Numbered from the stretch's first letter, positions 27,344 through 36,705 are shown. The stretch is 55,748 nucleotides of DNA from an uncultured Alphaproteobacteria bacterium (GCA_938048165.1 CALIBP010000242.1:1-55748); one strand, 5' to 3'. Program-made: numbers and translations. Notes: generated by a model not told the origin, from the sequence alone.

Positions 27344-28624
27344 ATGAGCGAAGAAGACATTGTTGTTTTACCAGAAGATAACGGCATCCTACCCAAGGAA
27401 ACGGTTGCCGCGATCACCGCCTGCGACGCCTATCCTGAAACAACCGGTTTTACCAAAACTGTCGAATACATCGACTTTGACCGTTACGGAAAACCGTTCA
27501 CGCAGGTGTTGACCACATTTAAACCGGATACACCACGTATACATAATGGTCGCGAAATCCTGCTGGTCTGTGGCGAAGGCGGTAAGGATAACGGCAACGG
27601 ATTTATCGAAACCTACGAGAAGAAGCCCGGCATGGCACCGTGGCTTGCCAGCCGTGGCATAACCGTTGCAATAGTGCCCCGCCTTGGTCGCTGGAATTTC
27701 TTCGATGAAGGGGGTAGCTGGAAAAATATTCCCCTCGGGGAGCGGATGCCGGTCTTTACCCGCCACCAACCGGGATACTGGTCATCAAGTGATTATACCA
27801 GCCACGCTTCGAAAGGGCAGGCCAGCCCAACTGGCAGTGACACCTATCGTTTGCCGGTAGAAGGATCAGAGCTTTACGATCACATGTTGGCGACGACGCC
27901 GGACTCGATTGTCGAAGGATACCGACAGGGTGCGGCGCGCGCGCTGGAAAATCATGCAAAATCCCGCGAGGAAATCCTTCTTCTATATTGGGGGTTCTCC
28001 ACCGGTGGACCTTTCCTGTGGGCATTGTGTCGGCATCTAACACCCGATGGTATTTTGGGATGGGGAACATCGAATAATCCCTCTGCCTACCTCTATAGCC
28101 GTGCCAGTACCGGTAATCATGATTGGCCGTATGAAGAATCGTGCTTACGGGTCAGGGAACGCGGGCGGCCGGATTTTCTGTTTTATACGACTCATATTGA
28201 TGATGATCTCCGCGAAGAATGGTTCGAGGAGTCGATGCATGCCCCGAATTTCAAGTCGGTTGAAGACGTATTTATGCATTACAATGTTGCGGCGCTGACC
28301 GAGCAGGCAACACGACTTTGGCAATCCGATTTTTTACCCGAGGAAGATCGCGCGGCGGGGTTTGCAGCGTTCCTGCAGAAGATCATGTTGCCACTCTATC
28401 CGGCGGACGAATTGCGCGATGTGGCTGTATTGGAAATGAACGGCACACTCGATCAGGTGATCCAACCTTGGAAGGTTGATGCCGCGCGCAAGGTTAGTGA
28501 ACGATATTGCAAACGGTATCGCGTCGCCCGGCTTGAGGATTTCCGCCACGATATCCTGCATGACACCTGTAAAACCGTCGGTCGGATCTGGTTTAAACTG
28601 ATCGAAAGCGGTCATTACGATTAA
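27344..28624 (+). CDS. Alpha/beta hydrolase-like protein, unknown substrate (copy 1)
   Basis: With the ATG at 27344 (AGGGAG six bases upstream; a GTG at 27302 would add 14 residues) the protein has 426 residues. A nucleophile elbow GFSTGG places the serine at residue 219, preceded by a ILLLYW strand; NGTLDQVI and FRHDILHD near the C terminus could supply Asp and His. There is no signal peptide. The gene downstream at 28740 encodes a distant relative with the same S-T-G-G-P-F elbow and similar length. I do not recognise a named family. It is divergent from the amidase gene. Confidence 0.65.
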   Translation: MSEEDIVVLPEDNGILPKETVAAITACDAYPETTGFTKTVEYIDFDRYGKPFTQVLTTFKPDTPRIHNGREILLVCGEGGKDNGNGFIETYEKKPGMAPWLASRGITVAIVPRLGRWNFFDEGGSWKNIPLGERMPVFTRHQPGYWSSSDYTSHASKGQASPTGSDTYRLPVEGSELYDHMLATTPDSIVEGYRQGAARALENHAKSREEILLLYWGFSTGGPFLWALCRHLTPDGILGWGTSNNPSAYLYSRASTGNHDWPYEESCLRVRERGRPDFLFYTTHIDDDLREEWFEESMHAPNFKSVEDVFMHYNVAALTEQATRLWQSDFLPEEDRAAGFAAFLQKIMLPLYPADELRDVAVLEMNGTLDQVIQPWKVDAARKVSERYCKRYRVARLEDFRHDILHDTCKTVGRIWFKLIESGHYD

Positions 28625-28631
28625 TTCCATA

Positions 28632-28660
28632 AGAAGCTTGTGGAGGACTCGCCAGCTTCT
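28632..28660. repeat. Inverted repeat between the two large hydrolase genes
   Basis: AGAAGCT and AGCTTCT form perfect 7-bp arms around 15 bases, starting 7 bases after the stop of the first hydrolase gene. No T run follows, so it may be a weak transcript-stabilising hairpin or chance. Confidence 0.3.
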
Positions 28661-28739
28661 AATTCCCATGGTAGCGTTATGGATAATAAAACTGACACGC
28701 TTGATTAAGGGCGGTCACTAGCCTTACGGGGAGGCGCGT

Positions 28740-30059
28740 ATGGCGACGAAGGCAAAGCGATCTGGTGGCTGGGAGCCACCGACACGGATTGAAAAGGATG
28801 AGCTCGTCCGAATTTCGGATGCGATTCTGGCTGAGCCTGACATTACCTATACCGAAACCGAAGATGTTTTTCGGATCCATTCCAACGGGCTGGATTGGGA
28901 TATCGGCAATATCGTCTATGAACCCGACGATCCATCAGAAATTGCCGTAGGGCCGGATGGCAAAAAGCTCGCTGTCTTTATGATGCATGGCGGCGCGTCG
29001 GATTGGCGATCTATTGAACGGCTGGCCCAGACATTCTGCGGCAAGCGCGGCTATAAAGTCTGCAACATGACCTATCCAGGCCGGTTCTACTTTGATGACC
29101 CGGAGCATAACTGGCCGGACGATACTTTTCACGAAGATGGCACGGTCCGGACGCCGATTTGGCTCAAAGGCGAAGAGATAACGCCCGACCAATATGATGT
29201 GAAAACAGATGATAGCCATCGCGAGATTTATGGGTCTCGGCGTTATGCGGTGTCTAAACCGGGAACGATGTTCCATGTCCGCATGGGGGCCTGGCCCAAG
29301 GCAATCGTCGATGCGATGCTGGATGTCTGCGCGCGCCATTTTCCGCCCGATGAATGGTCGATCTATGTGCATGGCCATTCTACTGGCGGCCCGTTTGTCC
29401 ACACCACAATGCAGCGGGTGGAGAATGTTCGTGGGTTGATCGGCATTGAGAATTCACCCTTTGGTCAGTTCTTCAATGAGATGACCAAGCATGATTGGCC
29501 GACACCGTTTAACTACGTGCTGATCCGCGACTGGCGGGAGCTCGCCCGCTACAAGGGTGCTGAACTTGCCTTGGCCGAAGGGGATAAACCACTTTTCCGG
29601 CTGGCGCAGGTCATGGAAGAATTGTTTGAACAGTGGAACGAGGCCAAGCGCTTCCCACAATTCAAGGCGGAGAACTGGTACCACAACCGAACGCCATCCT
29701 GCCTGACTGAAGCCGCCCAGGTGACGGCAGAATATCAGGGCTTCAATCAAGAAGAAACCGATGCCCTGGTTGAAGAATATCTCGGCTACGGCGTGCCGCT
29801 TGAGGGTGACGGGGTGAAGCCGGTACCAAACTTACTGCACGGTATTTGCGATTATAGCCGTGACCACACCGTGCCGACTTACGAGTTTCTGACCGAGCGC
29901 TACGCGCAGCTAAATCCGGCACCGAAATTCCGGTTTATTCAGCTGGGCACGGGTGTTCATTCCTATTGGCGGACCGAGGAAGGATTGCCACTCGGTGTTT
30001 GTCCAGTCGTTACCAAGATTTGGCATGACGCAATTATGAACGGTTATTTCGATCAATAA
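28740..30059 (+). CDS. Alpha/beta hydrolase-like protein, unknown substrate (copy 2)
   Basis: A 439-residue protein with an oxyanion-type MMHGGASDWRSIERLA stretch near residue 80 and the nucleophile elbow GHSTGGPF with the serine at residue 214; GTGVHSYWR near the C terminus may hold the catalytic His. Like the preceding gene product it is longer than simple esterases, leaving about 150 extra residues between strands, perhaps a large cap. GGGGAGG lies just upstream of the ATG. The gene is followed by the ABC binding protein, so its substrate or product may be the imported compound. Confidence 0.65.
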   Translation: MATKAKRSGGWEPPTRIEKDELVRISDAILAEPDITYTETEDVFRIHSNGLDWDIGNIVYEPDDPSEIAVGPDGKKLAVFMMHGGASDWRSIERLAQTFCGKRGYKVCNMTYPGRFYFDDPEHNWPDDTFHEDGTVRTPIWLKGEEITPDQYDVKTDDSHREIYGSRRYAVSKPGTMFHVRMGAWPKAIVDAMLDVCARHFPPDEWSIYVHGHSTGGPFVHTTMQRVENVRGLIGIENSPFGQFFNEMTKHDWPTPFNYVLIRDWRELARYKGAELALAEGDKPLFRLAQVMEELFEQWNEAKRFPQFKAENWYHNRTPSCLTEAAQVTAEYQGFNQEETDALVEEYLGYGVPLEGDGVKPVPNLLHGICDYSRDHTVPTYEFLTERYAQLNPAPKFRFIQLGTGVHSYWRTEEGLPLGVCPVVTKIWHDAIMNGYFDQ

Positions 30060-30102
30060 AATTTCACATACCTGACTTTAAACAGAAGAAAGGGAGATGG
30101 AG

Positions 30103-31635
30103 ATGCGTAAATTACTGAGTTTAAGAACCGCGGCGGCGGCGCTGACAATGGCGGCGGCGGTGACGCTGACGGCGACGTCAGCGACAGCGCAGAAGAAGGT
30201 CGTCATTGGCGCGACCGGTAACATATATGGCTGGAATCCGTATCAGGATTCTGCGGCCCAGATGTATGGCATCTGGTGCAACGTCTATGGATGTTTGTGC
30301 CGCTACGATTTTAAGAAGGCTAACTACTCCCCGATGTTGGCGGAAAGCTGGTCGGTCAATCCGAAGGACCCCAATGAATGGACATTTAAGCTCCGTAAGG
30401 ATGTCAAAAGCCATTCTGGTGCCGAGCTGACGGCCGCTGATGTTGTGCATACCATCAACCGCATCAAGACCGACAAGCAGAGCTCGCAAAAGCAAAACGT
30501 GCGGCCGTTGAAATCAGCGACGGCTATCGACAAACACACTGTCCAGATGATCACCAAAAAGCCAACGGCCCATCTGTTGCAGCATGTCTGTGATATTTAT
30601 GCCATTACGCGAAAAGAGGTGTTCGACAAGCACGGGCCGCGGAATGCGGATCGGAAATACCCCGATGGTTTCGGCCCTTACGCGCTGGACCGCGTCGTGA
30701 TCGGTGAGCAGGTTATTACAAAGCGTGCCAAGAACAGCGTGTTTGGCAATAAGGATAACCCCGATATTCTAATCTGGCGCAAAATGGCTGAGGTCGAACA
30801 ACGGGTGACAGCCTTGTTGAATGGCGAAATTCAGATCGCTCAGTTCATTCCACCGCATCTGATGAAACGTGTTGAAGATGGTAAGGGCACCAAGCTGTCT
30901 TTCACCGATTCAGTTGAAATCATGATGCTCTTGATGAACCCGGCCTTTAAGCCGTGGGACAACAAGAAACTGCGGCAAGCGGTGGCGCATGCAATTGATC
31001 GTGACACGATCATTAAAACCATTCTGCAGGGCATGGCAGGCAAGCTGAAAGGTGCCATTGGCCCCGGTCAGATTGGTTATGATGCGGAACGGTCAAAAGC
31101 CTTTGATCTCGCCTATGACCCCGCGAAAGCAGCACGTTTGGTGAAGGAAGCAGGTTATCCCAACGGGGTGGATGTTGAGATGTCGACGCCGGTTGGTCGT
31201 TATGTGAATGATAAAATCATTTCTCAGGCGATCGTACCGATGCTGGCTAAGGTGGGTATCCGCGCGAAACTAATGACACCGGAATGGTCGACGCAGTGGG
31301 CTAATGTTCGAAAGGGCAAAAGGTCGTTCTTCTATCAGGGTCGTGGTTCGGTCATCGATCCCGGTCCAGCCCTGGCGCAGTACTTCAAAACCGGTGTGTC
31401 ACCGCGCATCAAATATTCAAATCCAAAATATGACGCGCTGTTTGACGAAGTCGCCAAGGAGTTTGATCCCAAGAAGCGTCAGAAGCTGATCAATGATGCG
31501 ATTGCGGTTCTTGTGGAGGATGTTCCTGCTGTCTTTATGTGGCGTCACCGTCTGGCATATGGCGTTGCCAATAATGTCAGTATCTCGCCGCCGGCTAATG
31601 GTCGGATCTATGGTGAGAATATCCGCATCAAGTAG
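30103..31635 (+). CDS. ABC transporter substrate-binding protein (family 5)
   Basis: A 510-residue periplasmic binding protein of the peptide/nickel family. It has a classical signal peptide (MRKLL, an Ala/Thr-rich hydrophobic stretch, probable cut after ATSATA) and typical family 5 stretches such as WTFKLRKDVKSHSGAELTAADVVHTINR and LRQAVAHAIDRDTII. The ATG at 30103 is six bases after GGGAG; an ATG at 30097 sits too close to that site. It feeds the permeases at 33506 and 34503, although two hydrolase genes lie between. The ligand of this family ranges from peptides to opines and glycosides and is not deducible. Confidence 0.93.
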   Translation: MRKLLSLRTAAAALTMAAAVTLTATSATAQKKVVIGATGNIYGWNPYQDSAAQMYGIWCNVYGCLCRYDFKKANYSPMLAESWSVNPKDPNEWTFKLRKDVKSHSGAELTAADVVHTINRIKTDKQSSQKQNVRPLKSATAIDKHTVQMITKKPTAHLLQHVCDIYAITRKEVFDKHGPRNADRKYPDGFGPYALDRVVIGEQVITKRAKNSVFGNKDNPDILIWRKMAEVEQRVTALLNGEIQIAQFIPPHLMKRVEDGKGTKLSFTDSVEIMMLLMNPAFKPWDNKKLRQAVAHAIDRDTIIKTILQGMAGKLKGAIGPGQIGYDAERSKAFDLAYDPAKAARLVKEAGYPNGVDVEMSTPVGRYVNDKIISQAIVPMLAKVGIRAKLMTPEWSTQWANVRKGKRSFFYQGRGSVIDPGPALAQYFKTGVSPRIKYSNPKYDALFDEVAKEFDPKKRQKLINDAIAVLVEDVPAVFMWRHRLAYGVANNVSISPPANGRIYGENIRIK

Positions 31636-31662
31636 AGCGGAGTTTGAAGACCAATCGTATGA

Positions 31663-31690
31663 GGGCCCGCCCAGAATTTCGGGCGGGTCC
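31663..31690. terminator. Hairpin after the binding-protein gene (attenuator or mRNA stabiliser)
   Basis: A 10-bp stem with one G-T pair (arms 31663-31672 and 31681-31690, GC-rich, 8-base loop) lies 28 bases after the binding-protein stop. Only TT follows, so it is probably leaky. Such hairpins after binding-protein genes often keep that transcript more abundant than the permease part. Confidence 0.6.
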
Positions 31691-31728
31691 TTACGCGATA
31701 TCTAGTTAAGGGAAACGGGGAAGCAATT

Positions 31729-32616
31729 ATGCCAATGCCGAAGAAGGGGAAGTTCGTCACTGTTGATGGCGTAAAGACCCATTATTACGAGAAGGGTCGT
31801 GGCAAGACGGTCATTCTGGTGCATGGCGGCAATTTTGGCTCGGCCGAGGCTTCCGGCAATAGCTGGACCTGGAGCCGCAATTTCGACTTCCTCGCCAAAA
31901 AATTTCACGTCATCGCGGTCGACAAGCTGGGTCAGGGTTATACCGGCAATCCGCGAAAAGATTCTGATTACACCATGCATGCTGTGGTCCAGCATCTTGG
32001 CGCTTTCCTCCGCAAGATGAAGCTTGAGAATTGTCATCTTGTTGGTCATTCAAGGGGCGGTTATGTGGTGGCACGGCTTACCCTTGAACAGCCCGATTTG
32101 GTTACCTCCTGCACCTGTGTCGATAGCAATACCTTGGCGCCGGGCGTTGGGATGAATGAGGTCGTATTGGCCAATCCGCCCCATCCCGCCCTCAGTCGTG
32201 AATGCCAGCGCTGGGTTCTGGAGCGCTATTCCTACGGCCATGAACATATCGATGATGACTGGCTCGATGTGCTGGTGGATATCGGCAAACAGCCGAAACA
32301 TCTGGAGGCCGTCGCCAAACTTGAGAAGCAAAAGCTCAAGACTCGTCAGTTCCTGCCAAACCTGTCGGCGGATCGATCAGACACGTTTGCGCGTATTCGC
32401 GATACCGGCATGCGGCGGCCAACGATGATTATGTGGGGCTATAACGATCCCACCGCATTGCTCGAACAAGGTCAGCGTCTCTATGACCTGATAGCCTCAA
32501 CGGAACGTCGCACTTACATGCATATTCTTAATCGCGCCGGACACTTTTCGATGCGCGAACAGGCTGATAATTTTAACGCGACCCTGAGTGGTTTTATTGA
32601 GAGCGTGGCTGTTTGA
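31729..32616 (+). CDS. Alpha/beta hydrolase (meta-cleavage hydrolase-like), copy A
   Basis: A 295-residue classical alpha/beta hydrolase: oxyanion HGGNFG near 32-37, nucleophile Ser108 in GHSRGG, probable acid in WGYNDPT and catalytic His in NRAGHFS near the C terminus. The overall plan fits the MhpC/BphD group, which cleaves C-C bonds of ring-fission products, but also esterases and amide hydrolases. It is followed directly by a paralogue whose start overlaps its stop (TGATG), so the two arose by tandem duplication or work as a pair. Confidence 0.85.
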   Translation: MPMPKKGKFVTVDGVKTHYYEKGRGKTVILVHGGNFGSAEASGNSWTWSRNFDFLAKKFHVIAVDKLGQGYTGNPRKDSDYTMHAVVQHLGAFLRKMKLENCHLVGHSRGGYVVARLTLEQPDLVTSCTCVDSNTLAPGVGMNEVVLANPPHPALSRECQRWVLERYSYGHEHIDDDWLDVLVDIGKQPKHLEAVAKLEKQKLKTRQFLPNLSADRSDTFARIRDTGMRRPTMIMWGYNDPTALLEQGQRLYDLIASTERRTYMHILNRAGHFSMREQADNFNATLSGFIESVAV

Positions 32617-33503
32617 TGCGCAAAGAAGACGGCAAATTTATCGATGCGGGGGGCATCAAGACTCATTACTACGAGAAGGGTGCGGGGTCACCGCTGATCC
32701 TGTTTCATGGTGGTGCCTTTGGCCATCCAACGGCCGCTGATAGCGCCTGGGACTGGAGCACAAATTTTGATGATCTTGCAGACCGATATCGGGTGATTGC
32801 GGTCGATAAGCTGGGCCAGGGTTTTACCGATAATCCGAAGAACGATGAGGATTACTGTATGGCGGCTGTGGTTGACCATGCTGCGGCTTTACTGCGTGCC
32901 CTCGATATAGGCCCAGCTGATTTGGTTGGGCATTCGCGGGGTGGTTATCTGACATGCCGTCTAACACTCGACTATCCAGAGCTGGTTCGCAGCTGCACCA
33001 TTGTCGACAGCAATACCAGTTCGCCGGGTGTTGAGCTCAATGGCATTGTCCTGGGCAATCCACCTGAGCCGCGCCTGTCCCGCGAAAGCCATAAGTGGAT
33101 TTTCGAACATTATTCTTATAGCCCCAATCACATCACGTCTGATTGGCTGGATATTTGTTGTGAAATCGCCACACTGCCAAAATATCAGGAAGCCTGGGAC
33201 AAGATGGAAACTGGTGAATTGAGAATTAAACAATTCGCGCCGGGTCTTGCGGCAGACAAATCGAAAATGTTTGCCATGCTACGCGATGAGGGATTGAAAC
33301 GTCCCACCCAGATCATCTGGGGCAAGAACGATCCGACGGCATCGTTAGAACAAGGATGGGTGCTGTGGGATTTAATCGCCAAACATCGTTCTGATGCCCA
33401 GTTTCATATCATCAATCAGGCTGGTCATTTTTCCTATCGCGAGCACCCGAAACAATTCAACGAGCTAATCCACGCTTTCGTGGATGGCCGTGGGGTAGGC
33501 TGA
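32616..33503 (+). CDS. Alpha/beta hydrolase (meta-cleavage hydrolase-like), copy B
   Basis: A 295-residue paralogue of the preceding product. Shared stretches include KTHYYEKG, IAVDKLGQGFTDNPK, VGHSRGGY and WGKNDPTASLEQG; the nucleophile is Ser107 and HGGAFG the oxyanion motif. The ATG at 32616 overlaps the previous stop by one base; a TTG at 32613 is possible. It lies between the binding-protein and permease genes of the ABC importer, with 2 bases to the permease gene, so uptake and hydrolysis appear linked. Confidence 0.85.
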   Translation: MRKEDGKFIDAGGIKTHYYEKGAGSPLILFHGGAFGHPTAADSAWDWSTNFDDLADRYRVIAVDKLGQGFTDNPKNDEDYCMAAVVDHAAALLRALDIGPADLVGHSRGGYLTCRLTLDYPELVRSCTIVDSNTSSPGVELNGIVLGNPPEPRLSRESHKWIFEHYSYSPNHITSDWLDICCEIATLPKYQEAWDKMETGELRIKQFAPGLAADKSKMFAMLRDEGLKRPTQIIWGKNDPTASLEQGWVLWDLIAKHRSDAQFHIINQAGHFSYREHPKQFNELIHAFVDGRGVG

Positions 33504-33505
33504 CA

Positions 33506-34513
33506 ATGTTTGGATATATCGTCCGCCGTATGATCGGCACCCTGCCGGTCATGTTACTGATTTCTTTGCTGGTGTTTATGCTCGTCCAGGCAGCGCCGGG
33601 TGATCCCGCGGATCTGCTGCTCTCGGACGAAGCGTCGAAAGAAGATATCGAAGAGGCCCGTATCCGCTGGGGGCTCGATCAGCCGGTTTATATTCAATAT
33701 TGGCGTTTTCTGGTTGCTGCCCTGCAGGGTGATCTCGGCATGTCGTTCCGCTATGCCGATCCGGTTCTTCTGCTGATCGTTGAACGGCTTCCGGCAACCA
33801 TTGAGTTGGCATTCTTCTCCATCGTGATCGCCGTGATCGTTGCCTTGCCGCTTGGTGTCTGGGCGGGAGCACGGCCAAATTCCTGGGCAGATAATCTGGG
33901 ATCAATTGTCGGCTTCTTTGGGATCAGTATGCCGAATTTCTGGTTCGGTATTATGCTGATCCTGGTGGTTTCAGGGGTATTCAATTTACTACCGTCGGCT
34001 GGTCGCGAAACCTATGGCGTGGCGGGCGATCCAATCACCGGGTTTTATATTCTCGACAGCATCATTCAGCGCAACTGGACGGCCGCCTGGGATGGCATCA
34101 AGTACATTATTCTGCCTGCCACGGCGCTCGGTACCAACATGATGGGCATCATGATGCGGGTGACGCGGTCCTCGGTACTCGAAGTGATGCACGAGGATTA
34201 TGTCACCACGGCACGGGCCAAAGGCGCCAAGGAAAGTACAGTTTTATGGCATCACGCTGTTCGCAATGCGCTCATTCCGATCATCACGGTGGTTGGGCTG
34301 GAGCTCGGCACATTGCTGTCAGGTTCGATCATTGTCGAGACGGTGTTCTCGTGGCCGGGCGGTGGGTCACTACTGATTTCGGCCATAACTGCGCGGGATT
34401 ATCCACTGATTACTGGCACGGTGCTTTGCTACACCTTTGCCTTTGTTATGATCAATTTCGCGATTGATATCATGTATGGACTCATTGATCCGAGGATTCG
34501 CTTTGACAAATAG
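33506..34513 (+). CDS. ABC transporter permease (DppB/OppB-like)
   Basis: A 335-residue inner-membrane permease with about six membrane segments, the first at residues 9-29 (IGTLPVMLLISLLVFMLVQ). The binding-protein-dependent transport (EAA-type) loop is visible as YVTTARAKGAKESTVLWHHAVRNALIPIIT. It pairs with the DppC-like permease whose start lies inside its last codons. Confidence 0.94.
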   Translation: MFGYIVRRMIGTLPVMLLISLLVFMLVQAAPGDPADLLLSDEASKEDIEEARIRWGLDQPVYIQYWRFLVAALQGDLGMSFRYADPVLLLIVERLPATIELAFFSIVIAVIVALPLGVWAGARPNSWADNLGSIVGFFGISMPNFWFGIMLILVVSGVFNLLPSAGRETYGVAGDPITGFYILDSIIQRNWTAAWDGIKYIILPATALGTNMMGIMMRVTRSSVLEVMHEDYVTTARAKGAKESTVLWHHAVRNALIPIITVVGLELGTLLSGSIIVETVFSWPGGGSLLISAITARDYPLITGTVLCYTFAFVMINFAIDIMYGLIDPRIRFDK

Positions 34514-35426
34514 TCCCGCATCACAGGCGTCCCGCGCCGAGGTAACATCCACTCAAACGCCGGTCTCTGATTTCCGGAAAGCGCTGAGGCCGTGGCTGAA
34601 ACCCAAAATCATTATGGGCGGCAGCCTGGTCTTCTTGTTGATTTTTATGGGCGTTCTGGCACCGATTATTTCACCCTATGATCCAAATGTGCAGAATTTG
34701 GGGAATACGTTGAAGGCGCCACAATGGCTGGAGGGCGCGCATTTTCTTGGAACAGATCATGTCGGTCGCGATATTCTTAGCCGGATTTTCTATGGTGCGC
34801 GCATCTCACTGGTCATTGCGGGGACAGTTGTTGTGATTTCCGGTGTTATCGGTGTTGGTCTCGGAGCGATCTCCGGCTATTTCGCCGGTCGCACTGATTT
34901 CTTTATCCAGAAACTGGTCGAGGTCATCTGGGCTTTTCCGCCGCTGTTGCTCGCCATTGCGGTCATCGCTTTCTTTGGGCAGGGGTTGTGGATTTTGATC
35001 GCGGCTCTCGTCGCGCAGCGCTGGATACCTTACTGCCGTGTTTCGCGTGGACAGGCATTGTCTCTGCGCACGCGGGATTTTGTCGATGCTGCCCGTTCGC
35101 TCGGGGCGCGCGACACCAGGATCATCATCAAACATATCCTGCCCAACCTCATGCAGGCGGCGATGGTGATCGGCACCTTTGCGATGGCGACAGCGATTAT
35201 CTCCGAAGCCAGCCTCAGCTTCCTCGGGCTGGGCGTGCCACCAGAGATTCCGACCTGGGGCAGTATGCTGGCGGATGGCCGCGCCTATATCAGCACTTCC
35301 TGGTGGCTGGCGCTCTTCCCCGGCCTGTGTATTTTCTTTACAGTTTTGGGCATCAACCTGCTCGGCGATGGTATGCGCGATATTTTTGACCCACGGTTAA
35401 AACGCTCTGGGTCTGGCGTCGGCTGA
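34503..35426 (+). CDS. ABC transporter permease (DppC/OppC-like)
   Basis: A permease of 307 residues if translation starts at the TTG at 34503, which has CGAGGA about seven bases upstream and overlaps the stop of the DppB-like gene; in-frame ATGs at 34464 and 34476 would lengthen it and the overlap. The N-terminal cytoplasmic tail is followed by a membrane segment (IIMGGSLVFLLIFMGVLAPII), ISPYDPN, FLGTDHVGRDILSRIFYGARISL, and the EAA loop DFVDAARSLGARDTRIIIKHILPN. It completes the membrane part of the importer. Confidence 0.92.
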   Translation: MTNSPASQASRAEVTSTQTPVSDFRKALRPWLKPKIIMGGSLVFLLIFMGVLAPIISPYDPNVQNLGNTLKAPQWLEGAHFLGTDHVGRDILSRIFYGARISLVIAGTVVVISGVIGVGLGAISGYFAGRTDFFIQKLVEVIWAFPPLLLAIAVIAFFGQGLWILIAALVAQRWIPYCRVSRGQALSLRTRDFVDAARSLGARDTRIIIKHILPNLMQAAMVIGTFAMATAIISEASLSFLGLGVPPEIPTWGSMLADGRAYISTSWWLALFPGLCIFFTVLGINLLGDGMRDIFDPRLKRSGSGVG

Positions 35427-35455
35427 TTGTCGGAGAGATTTGAGGAGGCCTGTCC

Positions 35456-36691
35456 ATGCTTTCCCATGAGGACAATGAATTACTGACACGGACCAATGCC
35501 GGTACGCCGATGGGCGATTTGATGCGCCGCTATTGGATACCTGTCGTCTTCTCTGACCAGATCGAAAAACCCGATGGCCCGCCGGTCCGGGTCGAGTTGC
35601 TGGGTGAGAAGCTGGTGGCCTTTCGCGATACAAAAGGCCGCCCGGGTTTGATCGATGAACGCTGCCCGCATCGTACGGCCTCAATGTTTTTTGGTCGCAA
35701 TGAAGAATGCGGTTTGCGCTGCGTTTACCATGGCTGGAAGTTTGATATTCACGGTGATTGTGTTGATTTGCCGAGCGAACCAGAGGGCAGCACGTTACAA
35801 CGCAAAGTCAGGATCAAGGCCTATCCATGTCACGAGCAGGGCGGACTGGTGTGGGCCTATATGGGGCCCGCCGAGTTGAAACCGGCATTTCCTGAGCTCG
35901 AATGGACGATGGTCCCTGACTCACACCGCTATGTGACGCGCCGTATTCAGGAATGTAACTGGCTGCAGGGGCTGGAAGGTGGCTTTGATACCAGCCATCT
36001 CGCTTTTCTGCATCGTGGGACGGCAGCTTCGAACCGGCGCGTCGTGCCCTCGCAATATGCCGTCGTGCCGACTGATTTTGGTTTCATGGCGGGCACCGGT
36101 CGCGTCTACAAGGAAGGGGAAGTCAACTGGGCGTCCAACCTGATGTGTATGCCATTTCACAAGGTGTTTGCCACGAGTCCGGAGGCGGCTCATATGTGGG
36201 TGCCGATCAATGATGAGAATACTATGCTGTACAGCGTTGATTACTGGCCCGATAAAGCTCTAACCGAAGAAGAATTAGAACGCACCATAACGCACCACGG
36301 TATCCATACTGAGAATATTCCAGGGACAGATATTCCAATCCATAACAAGAGCAATGACTACAATATCGATCGCGAGCTTCAGGCGAGCGGGGAATCTTAC
36401 ACCGGAATGCAGGGGCTTGGCGTGCAGGATGCTGGTATTCAGGAATCGATGGGCCCTATTGCCGACCGCACGATTGAACATCTCGGCGTTAGCGATACGG
36501 CGATTATTCAAATCCGGAAGTTACTATTGCAAAGTCTGCGCGATTTCGTCGCTGGCAAAACCCCGCCGGGGCTCGACCCGGTAAGTTATCGCGCGCGATC
36601 CAGACGGTTTGATTTACCGGAGGATGGATCGTTTGAAGACGCCATTAACGAACAGTTGAAACGCGATTACGGCGCAGTCGCTGCCGAATAA
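35456..36691 (+). CDS. Rieske non-haem iron oxygenase, alpha subunit (phthalate dioxygenase-like)
   Basis: A 411-residue oxygenase. The Rieske cluster ligands are Cys70/His72 (ERCPHR) and Cys89/His92 (RCVYHGW). The mononuclear iron site is in LEGGFDTSHLAFLH, with His181 and His186 and bridging Asp178. The length and the DTSHLAFLH form fit the phthalate 4,5-dioxygenase/carbamate-type group that uses a single alpha subunit and a separate reductase. No reductase gene is in the window. GAGGAGG precedes the ATG, 29 bases after the permease stop, so it is probably co-transcribed with the importer. Confidence 0.92.
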   Translation: MLSHEDNELLTRTNAGTPMGDLMRRYWIPVVFSDQIEKPDGPPVRVELLGEKLVAFRDTKGRPGLIDERCPHRTASMFFGRNEECGLRCVYHGWKFDIHGDCVDLPSEPEGSTLQRKVRIKAYPCHEQGGLVWAYMGPAELKPAFPELEWTMVPDSHRYVTRRIQECNWLQGLEGGFDTSHLAFLHRGTAASNRRVVPSQYAVVPTDFGFMAGTGRVYKEGEVNWASNLMCMPFHKVFATSPEAAHMWVPINDENTMLYSVDYWPDKALTEEELERTITHHGIHTENIPGTDIPIHNKSNDYNIDRELQASGESYTGMQGLGVQDAGIQESMGPIADRTIEHLGVSDTAIIQIRKLLLQSLRDFVAGKTPPGLDPVSYRARSRRFDLPEDGSFEDAINEQLKRDYGAVAAE

Positions 36692-36705
36692 GAAAGGTTT
36701 AAAAG

